Of a stretch of 9,177 bases of DNA, positions 1-6,926 are shown one piece after another; within the stretch, counting starts at the first letter, position 1; the number at the start of each line of letters is the position of its first letter. The stretch is from NCBI GenBank assembly GCA_015488785.1, contig WFNC01000020.1:1-9177 (forward strand), given 5' to 3'. Below the pieces are notes generated by a model. It saw only the letters and a program-made list of their open reading frames with translations, ran no database searches and was not told where the DNA came from. This stretch comes from Flavobacteriales bacterium. GTDB lineage: Bacteria > Bacteroidota > Bacteroidia > Flavobacteriales_D > Parvicellaceae. The position numbers and the translations under genes are program-made.

Positions 1-1096
1 AAGCATTACCTAGTGTAATAGCTGTTGCTTGAATGTTATTCTTCATCTTGTTAATCTGAGCTTGTCTAGTCGAGTTTTTAACGTTAAATTCCTTTTCTAA
101 AGAAATTCCTTGACTAAATGCTTTGTTAGATTCTAATTGTAACTTAGTTAGCCGTTCTGTGCCTGTGCTTAACGCTCCTACAACTTTAATAGCTTCTTGT
201 GAATTAATACCCAAGGACTTTAATTTAGTCGCTAATTCATCGCCTTTAATCCCTTGTAAAGATTTACTGAAAACCTTAGCAAATTCCGTCGGTTTTGTGT
301 TTAATAATTCTTGTGCTGACTTTTTCGTTATATCCATTTGATTTGCAAATTTAGATACGTCACGTCCTGCAACTAGATATAATTTACTTAATCCACTCGC
401 TCCACGTTCAGAAGTTATACCCACTTCTTCAAGCATTGTACCTAGCGCAATCGTATTGGTTAGACTAGGTTTCAAAGCATCAGGTAACGCTCCTAACCTC
501 AATGTAAAATCGGTAATATTAGCACTTGTTCCTGCTCCAATTGCTCCAAGTTCATTAATCGCAGAGCCTGTCTTCATTATAACGTCAGAAATGCTTAAAT
601 CCCTCGTGTCTTTAAACAAATTCTTTATCTTACCAACTTGCGAAATAGCCTCTTCAACCCCTCCTGCAAAATCCTTACCTAAAGCAACATTGAACTTGTC
701 AGAAGCAACGGTAAATGCAAGTAGTTCTTTTTTTACAACACCTAACTGTCCCCCTATTTCTGCAATAGTTGACAAGTCTTCTATACTTGTTCTAGTTTTT
801 TTTGAAGTTTTTAAAATACTTTCTCCAAATTGGTCTAATTCAGAACCTGCTAGCCCTGTGGTCTTACTTACATCTGCTAATTTATCTTCGAATTTAACTG
901 ATTCACGACCAAGCAAAACCATAGGTGCAACAATTCCAACACCTACCATAGCCGAACGTTTAGATACGTCTAACATTGTTCGGCTAGTATTCCTCAACCT
1001 CCTGTCCATTCGGTTAAGAGAACCAGTCATACGTCCAACTGTTCCTGAGAACTTGTCAACGGCTGTAAATATAGTCGGTATTGTTATTCCTCTCAT
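1..1096 (-). CDS. phage tail tape measure protein, N-terminal part
   Basis: Partial gene: the frame is open from the ATG at 1096 to the left window edge, giving 365 codons with no stop. The tape measure protein is the scaffold inside the tail that sets tail length and is later ejected with the DNA. The first 35 residues (MRGITIPTIFTAVDKFSG, then a basic stretch RRLRNTSR) look like the usual start of the TP901-type family. Residues about 48-62 form a glycine/valine-rich hydrophobic segment, followed by the typical phrases FEDKLADVSKTTGLAG and IEDLSTIAEIGGQLGV. The rest is helical with many small residues. The ATG overlaps the TGA of the frameshifted chaperone extension (ATGA), which implies translational coupling. 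Placement right after tube and chaperone genes is the standard order. The far C-terminal domains are outside the window, so total length is unknown. The long open frame on the opposite strand over this region is only its antisense shadow. Confidence 0.93.
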   Translation of the reverse strand, partial: MRGITIPTIFTAVDKFSGTVGRMTGSLNRMDRRLRNTSRTMLDVSKRSAMVGVGIVAPMVLLGRESVKFEDKLADVSKTTGLAGSELDQFGESILKTSKKTRTSIEDLSTIAEIGGQLGVVKKELLAFTVASDKFNVALGKDFAGGVEEAISQVGKIKNLFKDTRDLSISDVIMKTGSAINELGAIGAGTSANITDFTLRLGALPDALKPSLTNTIALGTMLEEVGITSERGASGLSKLYLVAGRDVSKFANQMDITKKSAQELLNTKPTEFAKVFSKSLQGIKGDELATKLKSLGINSQEAIKVVGALSTGTERLTKLQLESNKAFSQGISLEKEFNVKNSTRQAQINKMKNNIQATAITLGNA

Positions 1097-1254
1097 TCTA
1101 TCCTTTTATTCATTGACACTATGTCGTTGTACCAATATTCTAAACCAAGAAAATCCATATCGTCAAGATACAGATTTCCAATTGTTTCCGGTGTCCATTT
1201 GTACTCGCGAACAACCATTCTTATCATTGAATCTACATCATTGTCTGTTAAAAG
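1093..1254 (-). CDS. -1 frame extension of the tail assembly chaperone (T part of GT)
   Basis: This 53-codon open frame has no start of its own at its beginning and lies in the -1 frame relative to the preceding chaperone gene. It can be entered by slippage at the T TTT TTC heptamer at 1254-1260. The joined protein would be 183 residues (130 plus 53). The encoded segment begins LLTDNDVDSMIRM and continues with REYKWTPETIGNLYLDDMDF, then aromatic residues LEYWYNDI. This acidic, aromatic pattern is what T parts of tail chaperones usually look like. Its TGA overlaps the tape measure ATG. Without this frame about 150 bp would be non-coding in an otherwise tightly packed tail operon. An internal ATG at 1227 could give a separate 44-residue protein, but the slippery site makes the fusion the better explanation. 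Confidence 0.8.
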   Translation of the reverse strand, partial: LLTDNDVDSMIRMVVREYKWTPETIGNLYLDDMDFLGLEYWYNDIVSMNKRIE

Positions 1255-1643
1255 AAAAAAATTGCGATAGAGGTTAACACCGCTACATCTTCAACGTCAA
1301 GCTGACCAATTAAAGCTGAATTTTCTCCTGATAATGCCGAAATCATTTTTAATATTCGACCATCTTGGTCTGTGGCTTCTGTACCTTTCATGAATTTCGC
1401 TCGTTCGCTTGCTTTCAATCTTGGGGCTAATGTCAAACTTTTTAACGCTTCTGTCGGAAATTGTAACTCAACTTTTAATTCATTTGAATCTGCTACCCTA
1501 ACAATTAAACCTTCCGAAATGCAATCTTCTAACTCTATAATTGCTTTCTCAAAATTCTTTCTTTGTGATTGCCTAACTTTTTTGGCATCTAACCACGCTT
1601 CTACTTCTTCTTTTGCGATTTTCTCGCTTACTAGCTTTGTCAT
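1248..1643 (-). CDS. tail assembly chaperone, short (G-type) product
   Basis: A 131-residue protein encoded between the tail tube and tape measure genes, where contractile- and long-tailed phages place the chaperone that coats the tape measure protein during tail assembly. It is mostly helical and charged, with an N-terminal helix (MTKLVSEKIAKEEVEAWLDA) and a central phrase FPTEALKSLTLAPRLKASER. It ends AIFFF just after a run of seven T. The frame could extend upstream to a GTG at 1679, but that would overlap the tail tube gene by 23 bp. The ATG at 1643 lies 13 bp after the tube stop, with an A-rich leader, and is preferred. I assign the function mainly from position, size and the slippery sequence at the 3' end, since chaperones are poorly conserved in sequence. 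This product would be the abundant form, with the frameshifted form as the minor one. Confidence 0.8.
   Translation of the reverse strand: MTKLVSEKIAKEEVEAWLDAKKVRQSQRKNFEKAIIELEDCISEGLIVRVADSNELKVELQFPTEALKSLTLAPRLKASERAKFMKGTEATDQDGRILKMISALSGENSALIGQLDVEDVAVLTSIAIFFF
1254..1260 (-). promoter_or_regulatory. -1 programmed ribosomal frameshift slippery heptamer
   Basis: On the minus strand the sequence reads ATT TTT TTC TTT TAA in the chaperone frame, so a perfect X XXY YYZ heptamer (T TTT TTC) sits two codons before the stop. After a -1 slip both tRNA-Phe can re-pair, and reading continues CTT TTA ACA into an open frame of 53 codons. Programmed -1 frameshifting here is well established for lambda and many other tailed phages. 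I could not see a convincing downstream stem-loop or pseudoknot. Confidence 0.8.
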
Positions 1644-1656
1644 TTCTGTTACTTTT

Positions 1657-2058
1657 TTATAATTTTGTAAAATTCCCACTATTAACTTTAAAAGGCATCG
1701 TTCCTGCGTTTAAGTCAACTTCATAATTTCCAACAGGAACGCCCTTACCTGACCATACTGTTCCATTTATCAATGATAACGTATAAGTAGCAGGCTTAGG
1801 ACTTTCCGCTAGTTGTTTAATGAAATTAGCATCCTCTCTTTCGTTTGAATCATCTTCAATTAACACTTCAAAGAATCCAACACCTCTTGTTTTTGTAACA
1901 ATTAATTCTCCGTTAGAAGTTACTCCGTTAGCATCGTCTGCATTGGTTAATCCTCCTGCGAAGAACTTATTACCCTGATTAGCGACAGGAAATAAAGTCC
2001 TATTCCCTAAGTCTGGGTGATTTACTGTTATTTCTGTTACATCTCCGTGAACTGCCAT
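1657..2058 (-). CDS. tail tube protein (Mu gpM-like)
   Basis: A 133-residue protein that should form the inner tube of the contractile tail, through which DNA passes. It directly follows the sheath gene (24 bp gap) and precedes the chaperone, the fixed order in Mu-like tails. The sequence is rich in glycine and beta-strand patterns: MAVHGDVTEITVNHPDLGNR at the start, then TKTRGVGFFEVLIEDD near residue 55, a helix with REDANFIKQLAES near residue 75, and a C-terminal strand set ATYTLSLINGTVWSGKG then YEVDLNAGTMPFKVNSG. The pattern of an acidic helix followed by 'tyTLtl.nG..ws.kg' suits the beta-sandwich tube proteins of the Mu gpM type (Mu gpM is about 118 residues). The identification rests on this pattern, the size and strong gene order, not on a specific motif. 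The ATG at 2058 has only an A/T-rich leader. Confidence 0.82.
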   Translation of the reverse strand: MAVHGDVTEITVNHPDLGNRTLFPVANQGNKFFAGGLTNADDANGVTSNGELIVTKTRGVGFFEVLIEDDSNEREDANFIKQLAESPKPATYTLSLINGTVWSGKGVPVGNYEVDLNAGTMPFKVNSGNFTKL

Positions 2059-2082
2059 TGTATATTTTTTTTAATTTTTTAT

Positions 2083-3597
2083 TTATTTTCCGAAATTAAA
2101 CCCTGCCTCTCCTGTTGTTGCTAAAATTCTAGCAAATCCTGAACGTTTGTATCTGATATGTGTCTCCAATCTATCAGGATTAGTAGCCGATAAGCCAACA
2201 CTTATACCTTTTTGCATAAATTGAGCATCAGCGATTATTCCTCGCTTAGCCAAATCTTCTGCATAACCGTTAATTATAGCTTTCCATTGCTTAGGTTTAA
2301 CTACCTTTTCAACCGTAACTACATCATCATCTCCTGCAATAGCGTGATTTACAACGTTTATGTTTTCAAGTAAATAATAACCAAATCTTATGTTGAAATC
2401 TTGAACTAAACTTCTGCAAAATCTAAATTGCGGAACTGCTTCTCCTAATGGGTGGTAAGTTGTTATAAAATCAATAACTCTATATTTTCCACTCAATAAA
2501 TCAACAGTTGAATTTCCTTTCTTAACGTATAAATCTCGATTATTATAATCTGTCATTGTGCCTATGAATGTAGGCGTAGGCATATCGGGATATGTCATTC
2601 CTGCAACGTCTAAATATGGGTTGTCTTGTGCTTGTCTAGCAAATAACACACACATATTAGCCGAAGCTTCTAAAGGCATACCTTTACTCAACGGAGCAGG
2701 ACAAATAGCGATAGTTACATCGTCTTTAAATGCATCTGTATAAATAGTGTCATTGTCAGCCGTTGACCCTGTTAAGGCAATAAACGGCTTCATCACAATA
2801 CCTGAATATCTACCTGTTGGAGTATTCGCACTAGGAATACCATTAAAAGACATCAACTCGCCTATTACTGACTGTGCTGAATCTATTCCGTAAGTATTAA
2901 CTACTATTGTTGCCCATTCATTACCAATCTTATTCAAGGATGCTGTAACAGTTGGTGTTCCTGACGCTACTGTTGAGTTAACAACACTATAAGTAATTGT
3001 ACTTAAAGAATTTAAAGGTGCAATAGTTATATTAGCTTTCTTTGCTGTTTCTCCCTTCCATTTCGTTACCGCTGAAACTACTGCTCCTGTAACTGTTGAA
3101 GTGAAAGGGCAAACACTAATTGCGTTATTAATTGCATCGTTTATTTTAGATGCAATTTGAACCGCTGTATCATTTTTCAATACATTGATGTTGTAACTAA
3201 CACCATCTACTGAATCACGACCGTTAATCATAACTTTATGAACACCTGTAAACATTGCCGTACCTCCCACTGTAATGTCTAATTGAGAAAACGTTGCTCC
3301 AACAGGTTCTTCTTGTGCGTAAATTGTAGTTGGAATACCTCCAATTCCACCTCCTGAAACAGGTCTTAATATTCGAGCTGTTTGGTGTAATGGAGAGCCA
3401 AATCCATACTTCAATCCTACTGAGTAAGCGTCTGTAAATTCAAAAGGTTCTGTATCAACGGTTACTCCTGAATTAGCCTCTCCTATAATTACTACTTTCT
3501 GAGGTAAATTAGGCGAAGTTTCCGAAAAATTACCTTTAGCAATTTTATATCCTATCGTCTTTGAAATTCGCTCTAATCCTACTGCATCTGAAATCAT
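2083..3597 (-). CDS. tail sheath protein (Mu gpL-like)
   Basis: A 504-residue protein that polymerises around the tail tube and contracts to drive the tube through the host envelope. Its length is close to Mu gpL (about 495). Family features: near residues 31-39 the strand LPQKVVIIGEANSG; at 64-71 the conserved YGFGSPLH; around 93-100 YAQEEPVG; and at the C-terminus ATNPDRLETHIRYKRSGFAR with a final GEAGFNFGK, which is the strongly conserved end domain that links neighbouring subunits. The middle (about 105-215) is a serine/threonine/valine-rich surface domain, which varies most in the family. The ATG at 3597 follows a 93-bp spacer after the terminase gene that contains two hairpins. No portal or capsid genes lie between, which is unusual. 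High confidence from the conserved N- and C-terminal patterns and from the tube gene behind it. Confidence 0.92.
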   Translation of the reverse strand: MISDAVGLERISKTIGYKIAKGNFSETSPNLPQKVVIIGEANSGVTVDTEPFEFTDAYSVGLKYGFGSPLHQTARILRPVSGGGIGGIPTTIYAQEEPVGATFSQLDITVGGTAMFTGVHKVMINGRDSVDGVSYNINVLKNDTAVQIASKINDAINNAISVCPFTSTVTGAVVSAVTKWKGETAKKANITIAPLNSLSTITYSVVNSTVASGTPTVTASLNKIGNEWATIVVNTYGIDSAQSVIGELMSFNGIPSANTPTGRYSGIVMKPFIALTGSTADNDTIYTDAFKDDVTIAICPAPLSKGMPLEASANMCVLFARQAQDNPYLDVAGMTYPDMPTPTFIGTMTDYNNRDLYVKKGNSTVDLLSGKYRVIDFITTYHPLGEAVPQFRFCRSLVQDFNIRFGYYLLENINVVNHAIAGDDDVVTVEKVVKPKQWKAIINGYAEDLAKRGIIADAQFMQKGISVGLSATNPDRLETHIRYKRSGFARILATTGEAGFNFGK

Positions 3598-3618
3598 ATA
3601 AGTATATTTAATTTTCTT

Positions 3619-3633
3619 AATCTATGTTAGATT
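3619..3633 (-). repeat. short hairpin in the sheath gene leader
   Basis: AATCTA and TAGATT form a perfect 6-bp stem with a 3-base loop, about 20 bases before the sheath ATG. It lies in the same 93-bp spacer as the larger hairpin. It may shape the 5' end of the sheath message, but a stem this short in A/T-rich DNA could be chance. Confidence 0.3.
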
Positions 3634-3667
3634 GTAAAATTAAAACACACTCTGCTTTTCATTTTGT

Positions 3668-3690
3668 TTAGTCATTATTTTTATGACTAA
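3668..3690 (-). repeat. perfect 8-bp inverted repeat directly after the terminase stop
   Basis: The arms TTAGTCAT and ATGACTAA are perfect complements around a 7-base loop, starting on the base after the TAA of the terminase large subunit gene. There is no T-run after the stem in the direction of transcription, so it is not a normal intrinsic terminator. It could be an mRNA processing or stability element between the packaging and tail parts of the operon. The right arm also holds an ATG opening an 11-codon frame (MTKQNEKQSVF), which I do not call as a gene. Confidence 0.5.
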
Positions 3691-5703
3691 TTAAACTACT
3701 GAATTAACGTAATCTTTCCAAACGCCATTGCGTATTCCCAAATCCTTGAAGTAAGCGTCTAAGAAAATATCTCTGCACACCATAGCATATAATCGACAAT
3801 CGTACAAGTGATTTTGTCGTCCGTGTTTTTTCTTCCAAACGTAAGATTTCTTCTTAGGCTCGTAAACTCTCTGTTCGGCTTCAAAATGACTAAAGAAATT
3901 ACTTAATAAATACTTACCTTGTGATGGTGTTGGAAAATTCATATAACCGTAAGGCTGAACAGAATTGAATTGAGGATTCCATTTTAAAGCCATTTGACCA
4001 GCTAAAACATCTTTTGTTAAATTAGATTCAACCAAATACAAGCGTCCACCTCTTTTTGATTTTCTATAACTTTTAAAATCTGCTCCCTTTTTAAAACTCA
4101 TTTCATTTTTACCGTCACCTTTCAAACCGACTACATTTTCAGGTTGGTTATTTATAAATTGAAAAGCATAATCATTCATGTAACCACTATCAACACCTGA
4201 TAGGAATAATCTCATTCCGCCCTCTCCGTTATCTCGAAGATATATTTTGTTTAAAATTTTCTCAAATTCAACCCATACTGACCTTTCAGAACCGTGTCTA
4301 TAAGTCCAATGTTCACGCTCTAATGGATTCGAATCTTTCGGTATGAAAGTACCTATACTTCCATGGTCTATTGAATATGTAGCTCCACTTTCTGAATGCG
4401 CTACAATCTCATAATCTAATCGAGCATCGTCTTCTTTTCCGTTCAAATCAGAACCTAAAGTAAGCATTACTATTTTTCCATTACCGTCACGAATAGACAG
4501 ACTTTCAGGAATTTCTCCAATCTCATAAGGGCGTATTTTATCTTGTAATTCCGTTGCTGACACCGTGTCAATTCTTTGCTCGTAAGTTTCTCCTAAAACT
4601 AAATTCGCAAACGTTTGATATTTCTTTTCATCTCTTTTCTCTCCAATAGGATTACATTCCATATATTGCCGTACATAGTGCTCCCAACCATACATGAAGA
4701 TAGGAGCGGTCAAAGCCGATAAGTGATAACTATAATAGTCAGGTGCTATTGGTGTAGCTGTTGGAATCCAAACACCTTTATTGATTAGTTCCATTTTATT
4801 TCTATCATCGAAAAAACCGCCACACTTCTGACAGGTGTAACCTACACTTTCAGGTTTTAATTCGTTGTTTTCGTCTAATTCCCAAGTTATACCTGCCTTT
4901 TCCCCCTCGTTTACTTCACTGTCACACTCCCATTCAATTACAATTAATTCATTGCAACATTCGCAAGGCACATTGTATTTTCTTTGATCTCCATTTAAGT
5001 AAGCTTTCTCAATATTAGAATGATTCTTAGTTGTTGGAGTGGAAATATAATAAAGTTTCATTTTCTTATAAAAGGCTGCGAATCTTTGTTCGATTAAAGC
5101 CATTGTATCTCCATCACTATCGCTATCAGATTTCATACCGTCAAAATCATCTATAAAACCATATTGCATTGAAATATTCCTTAACATCTTATGATTGGTT
5201 ATACCTAACTTCAAGTAACCACCTGCGTACTCTTTCATAGTGTCAGTATCTCCTGTCTTTGTGTTCCTCGCTTTCTTTGAACTTGACTTTATTAATTTTC
5301 TAATACCAGTGTTATCAATCAAAGTATCTAGCTTTTTTGCTGAATCTTTTACCAAATCAGCATGACCAACTAAAAATAATATATTGCCTGGGGCATTAGC
5401 TATTATCCAAGCTATCCCCGCTTCGATAACTCCTGTACTAAACCCAATTTGCGCCCCTTTCATTATCGCTACTATTCTAGCAGGGTGTGACGGATGCAAT
5501 GTATCTACAATTTCAAGAGAATAAGGAGAGTTATAATATTTAAACATCCCTTTAACCGCTGTTAAATCGGAAGTCATAAGACGGTGTAATTCTATCCAAT
5601 CACTCGGTTTTATTTCTGAAATTTTACAATCTGACAATCCAATTAAGGACAATAATTGACTTTTGTAATCTTCAAAATCTTTCTGTAAGTCTTCACTAAT
5701 CAT
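3691..5703 (-). CDS. terminase large subunit (GpA family)
   Basis: A 670-residue DNA-packaging motor that translocates DNA into the prohead with its ATPase and cuts it with its nuclease. ATPase part: Walker A-like KGAQIGFST at 82-90, Walker B with acidic residues in FIDDFDGM at 183-190 followed by an acidic loop SDSDSDGD, and coupling motif YYISTPTT at 218-225. A zinc-finger-like insertion has CECC at 247-250 and CQKC at 291-294, a mark of lambda gpA-like terminases, followed by PDYYSYHLSALTAP at 321-334. Nuclease part: candidate metal-binding acids are D419 (LGSDLNGKEDDAR), D505 (FLSGVDSGYMNDYAF) and a C-terminal acid near D635 (NHLYDCRLYA). Length and domain order fit the family. The ATG overlaps the preceding small-subunit-like gene by 8 bp. 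Relatives of lambda gpA usually cut at cos sites, so cohesive-end packaging is possible, but I could not find a cos site. Confidence 0.95.
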   Translation of the reverse strand: MISEDLQKDFEDYKSQLLSLIGLSDCKISEIKPSDWIELHRLMTSDLTAVKGMFKYYNSPYSLEIVDTLHPSHPARIVAIMKGAQIGFSTGVIEAGIAWIIANAPGNILFLVGHADLVKDSAKKLDTLIDNTGIRKLIKSSSKKARNTKTGDTDTMKEYAGGYLKLGITNHKMLRNISMQYGFIDDFDGMKSDSDSDGDTMALIEQRFAAFYKKMKLYYISTPTTKNHSNIEKAYLNGDQRKYNVPCECCNELIVIEWECDSEVNEGEKAGITWELDENNELKPESVGYTCQKCGGFFDDRNKMELINKGVWIPTATPIAPDYYSYHLSALTAPIFMYGWEHYVRQYMECNPIGEKRDEKKYQTFANLVLGETYEQRIDTVSATELQDKIRPYEIGEIPESLSIRDGNGKIVMLTLGSDLNGKEDDARLDYEIVAHSESGATYSIDHGSIGTFIPKDSNPLEREHWTYRHGSERSVWVEFEKILNKIYLRDNGEGGMRLFLSGVDSGYMNDYAFQFINNQPENVVGLKGDGKNEMSFKKGADFKSYRKSKRGGRLYLVESNLTKDVLAGQMALKWNPQFNSVQPYGYMNFPTPSQGKYLLSNFFSHFEAEQRVYEPKKKSYVWKKKHGRQNHLYDCRLYAMVCRDIFLDAYFKDLGIRNGVWKDYVNSVV

Positions 5704-6373
5704 TTTCGTTTACAATCTGCTGAGATACATTTGAAACAATTGCTAATATCTGTTGCTTAGCTTCATTAACTGCTGTTGTATGTACTCGATTTATTAAAGT
5801 ATTTTGTTTTGCTTTTAATTTTGCGTAATCCTCAATCGAAATTTTATGTTTATGTTGAATTTCCAACAAGATTTCGTCTGCTCCATCTTTATAATTTGAT
5901 TGAAAACTCTTACCAAGAATTATAAGTACTGTTTCAATTAATTTAGTAGGAACATTTTCCCCCTTTAATTTACTAGCTTTTAACTCATTTAAAACAATTT
6001 GAGAAACTTTCCATTCTATTTCCGTCTGTTTCTTTAAATCTTCTAAATCTTGACCTGTAAGGTTAATAACTTTTTCTTTACTTTTTTTAGACGGTTTTTT
6101 CTTAACAGATTCAACCGTTGATTTAGGTTTACTTGAAACTCTACGACTAGACAGTTTCTTCTCCTTTATCTCGATTTGCTCTTTCAAAGGCTTGTAACTT
6201 GTCAAATTACTTCTAATTAACCACTTTTCAATCTGAATTTTATTCTTCTTGTTTTTGTCGTCAATTAATCCATCTTTATTTTGAGTTAATTTACCTCGGC
6301 TTAAAGCATTAGATACCGAACTTTTCCCAACACCACAAGAGTAAGCTAACTCAACTTTTCCAAATAAAGCCAT
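5696..6373 (-). CDS. probable terminase small subunit (DNA-recognition protein)
   Basis: A 225-residue, very lysine-rich protein encoded just before the terminase large subunit, with an 8-bp overlap. The N-terminus (about 5-30) reads GKVELAYSCGVGKSSVSNAL, a helix-turn-helix of the kind that opens lambda Nu1-like small subunits (a 'sk.elA...gvs.s.Vs....rG.L' pattern). Residues 60-105 are a basic, low-complexity linker (KKPSKKSKEK). Residues 107-215 are helical, with LTGQDLEDLKKQTEIEWK starting what is probably the oligomerisation and large-subunit-binding part. The role would be to recognise the packaging start site and dock the large subunit onto it. The call depends on the helix-turn-helix plus position. 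A plain DNA-binding regulator is the alternative, made less likely by tight overlap with the large subunit gene. The ATG lies 3 bp after the preceding stop. Confidence 0.72.
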   Translation of the reverse strand: MALFGKVELAYSCGVGKSSVSNALSRGKLTQNKDGLIDDKNKKNKIQIEKWLIRSNLTSYKPLKEQIEIKEKKLSSRRVSSKPKSTVESVKKKPSKKSKEKVINLTGQDLEDLKKQTEIEWKVSQIVLNELKASKLKGENVPTKLIETVLIILGKSFQSNYKDGADEILLEIQHKHKISIEDYAKLKAKQNTLINRVHTTAVNEAKQQILAIVSNVSQQIVNEND

Positions 6374-6376
6374 AAC

Positions 6377-6811
6377 CTACAAGTATTTAGATTTGCCTAA
6401 AATCTTTTTCTTTAAATCTCGCTTCATATAACGCTTACCTCGTCTATTCTGTTGTTTATAAAGCTTTGACCAATCACTACCATAACCATCAGCTAATAAT
6501 TGTGAACTGCTGAAAAACAGATAAGAAAATGCAACGCAACCAACTCCTAAAACAAAGTCTAAAAGTTCACTAAAATATACCGAAGAAATAAAGCACGCAA
6601 TAGCTAGCAACATAAAGGATAGTTGACCGAAATACAATACAGACAACTGTATCTGTTCTAAAGGTTCTTTAAATAGCTTCTTAGCACGGTTCACAGCCAA
6701 ATAAAAAAATGACGGCGACTCTTTTTTTTGCGCTCGCATCACCCTTGCACCTAAACCCTTGATACTCAGGAGTACCTTTTTAAAAAACTTATATTTGAAA
6801 GTGTTATTCAT
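6377..6811 (-). CDS. two-helix membrane protein, unknown function
   Basis: I do not recognise this 144-residue protein. It has two hydrophobic segments likely to span the membrane, at about 57-78 (VLYFGQLSFMLLAIACFISS) and 83-102 (LLDFVLGVGCVAFSYLFF). They are separated by only a few residues, so the hairpin would place both ends on the same side. Both ends are strongly basic (KYKFFKKVLLSIKG at the start; QQNRRGKRYMKRDLKKK at 120-136), which predicts that they face the cytoplasm. It is the first gene after a promoter candidate and is followed 3 bp later by the small-terminase-like gene. The small size, hairpin topology and basic tail would suit a holin, but nothing in the sequence proves this; a membrane anchor or superinfection factor is possible. 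Translation could also begin at the internal ATG at 6739, which would leave both helices intact. Confidence 0.75.
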   Translation of the reverse strand: MNNTFKYKFFKKVLLSIKGLGARVMRAQKKESPSFFYLAVNRAKKLFKEPLEQIQLSVLYFGQLSFMLLAIACFISSVYFSELLDFVLGVGCVAFSYLFFSSSQLLADGYGSDWSKLYKQQNRRGKRYMKRDLKKKILGKSKYL

Positions 6812-6842
6812 AACGTATTAAAATTAAATAATATTCTTTCTT

Positions 6843-6874
6843 CAAAGATTGTGAACTTATTACTTACAATCAAA
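6843..6874 (-). promoter_or_regulatory. promoter candidate for the packaging/tail operon
   Basis: On the minus strand TTTG (6871-6874) is followed by 20 bases and then AATCTTTG (6843-6850). The Bacteroidota consensus is TTTG, about 19-21 bases, TAnnTTTG, so seven of eight bases or positions of the -7 box fit. The start of transcription would fall near 6836 and the ATG of the first gene is at 6811, a sensible leader length. It is in the only gap before the packaging genes. Confidence 0.5.
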
Positions 6875-6887
6875 AAAGGCGTGAACT
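6851..6887 (-). repeat. 7-bp direct repeat around the -33 element (operator candidate)
   Basis: AGTTCAC on the minus strand occurs at 6851-6857 and again at 6881-6887, exactly 30 bp (about three helical turns) apart. One copy lies between the -33 and -7 elements of the promoter candidate and the other just upstream of -33. Same-face spacing around a promoter suggests binding sites for a regulator of late genes. Only seven bases repeat, so chance is not excluded. Confidence 0.35.
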
Positions 6888-6906
6888 CTAATGAGTATAA
6901 ACGGCA

Positions 6907-6926
6907 TTGAATCTATTGTTATTCAA
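6907..6926 (-). repeat. inverted repeat over the stop codon of the HAD gene
   Basis: TTGAAT and ATTCAA form a 6-bp stem with an 8-base loop; the TGA stop of the phosphatase gene lies in the first arm. No T-run follows directly, so I do not call it a terminator. Confidence 0.3.

Noticed and set aside
123..341. Plus-strand open frame opposite the tape measure gene
   Set aside because: Antisense shadow; no protein-like pattern and no leader or promoter.
456..1277. Long plus-strand open frame of 273 codons
   Set aside because: It lies antisense to the tape measure protein, whose minus-strand frame has clear family sequence. The plus-strand translation is low-complexity, without any domain pattern, and runs across the chaperone-tape measure junction.
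1372..1662. Plus-strand open frame opposite the chaperone gene
   Set aside because: Antisense shadow of the chaperone gene, which fits its operon and ends in a correctly phased slippery site.
1644..1679. GTG start for the chaperone at 1679
   Set aside because: It would overlap the tail tube gene by 23 bp; the ATG at 1643, 13 bp after the tube stop, is the normal arrangement.
2558..2743. Plus-strand open frame inside the sheath gene
   Set aside because: Antisense shadow of a confidently identified tail sheath gene.
3640..3675. 11-codon frame MTKQNEKQSVF as a leader peptide of the sheath gene
   Set aside because: Too short, with no amino-acid bias or terminator switch; its ATG is part of a stem better explained as an RNA structure.
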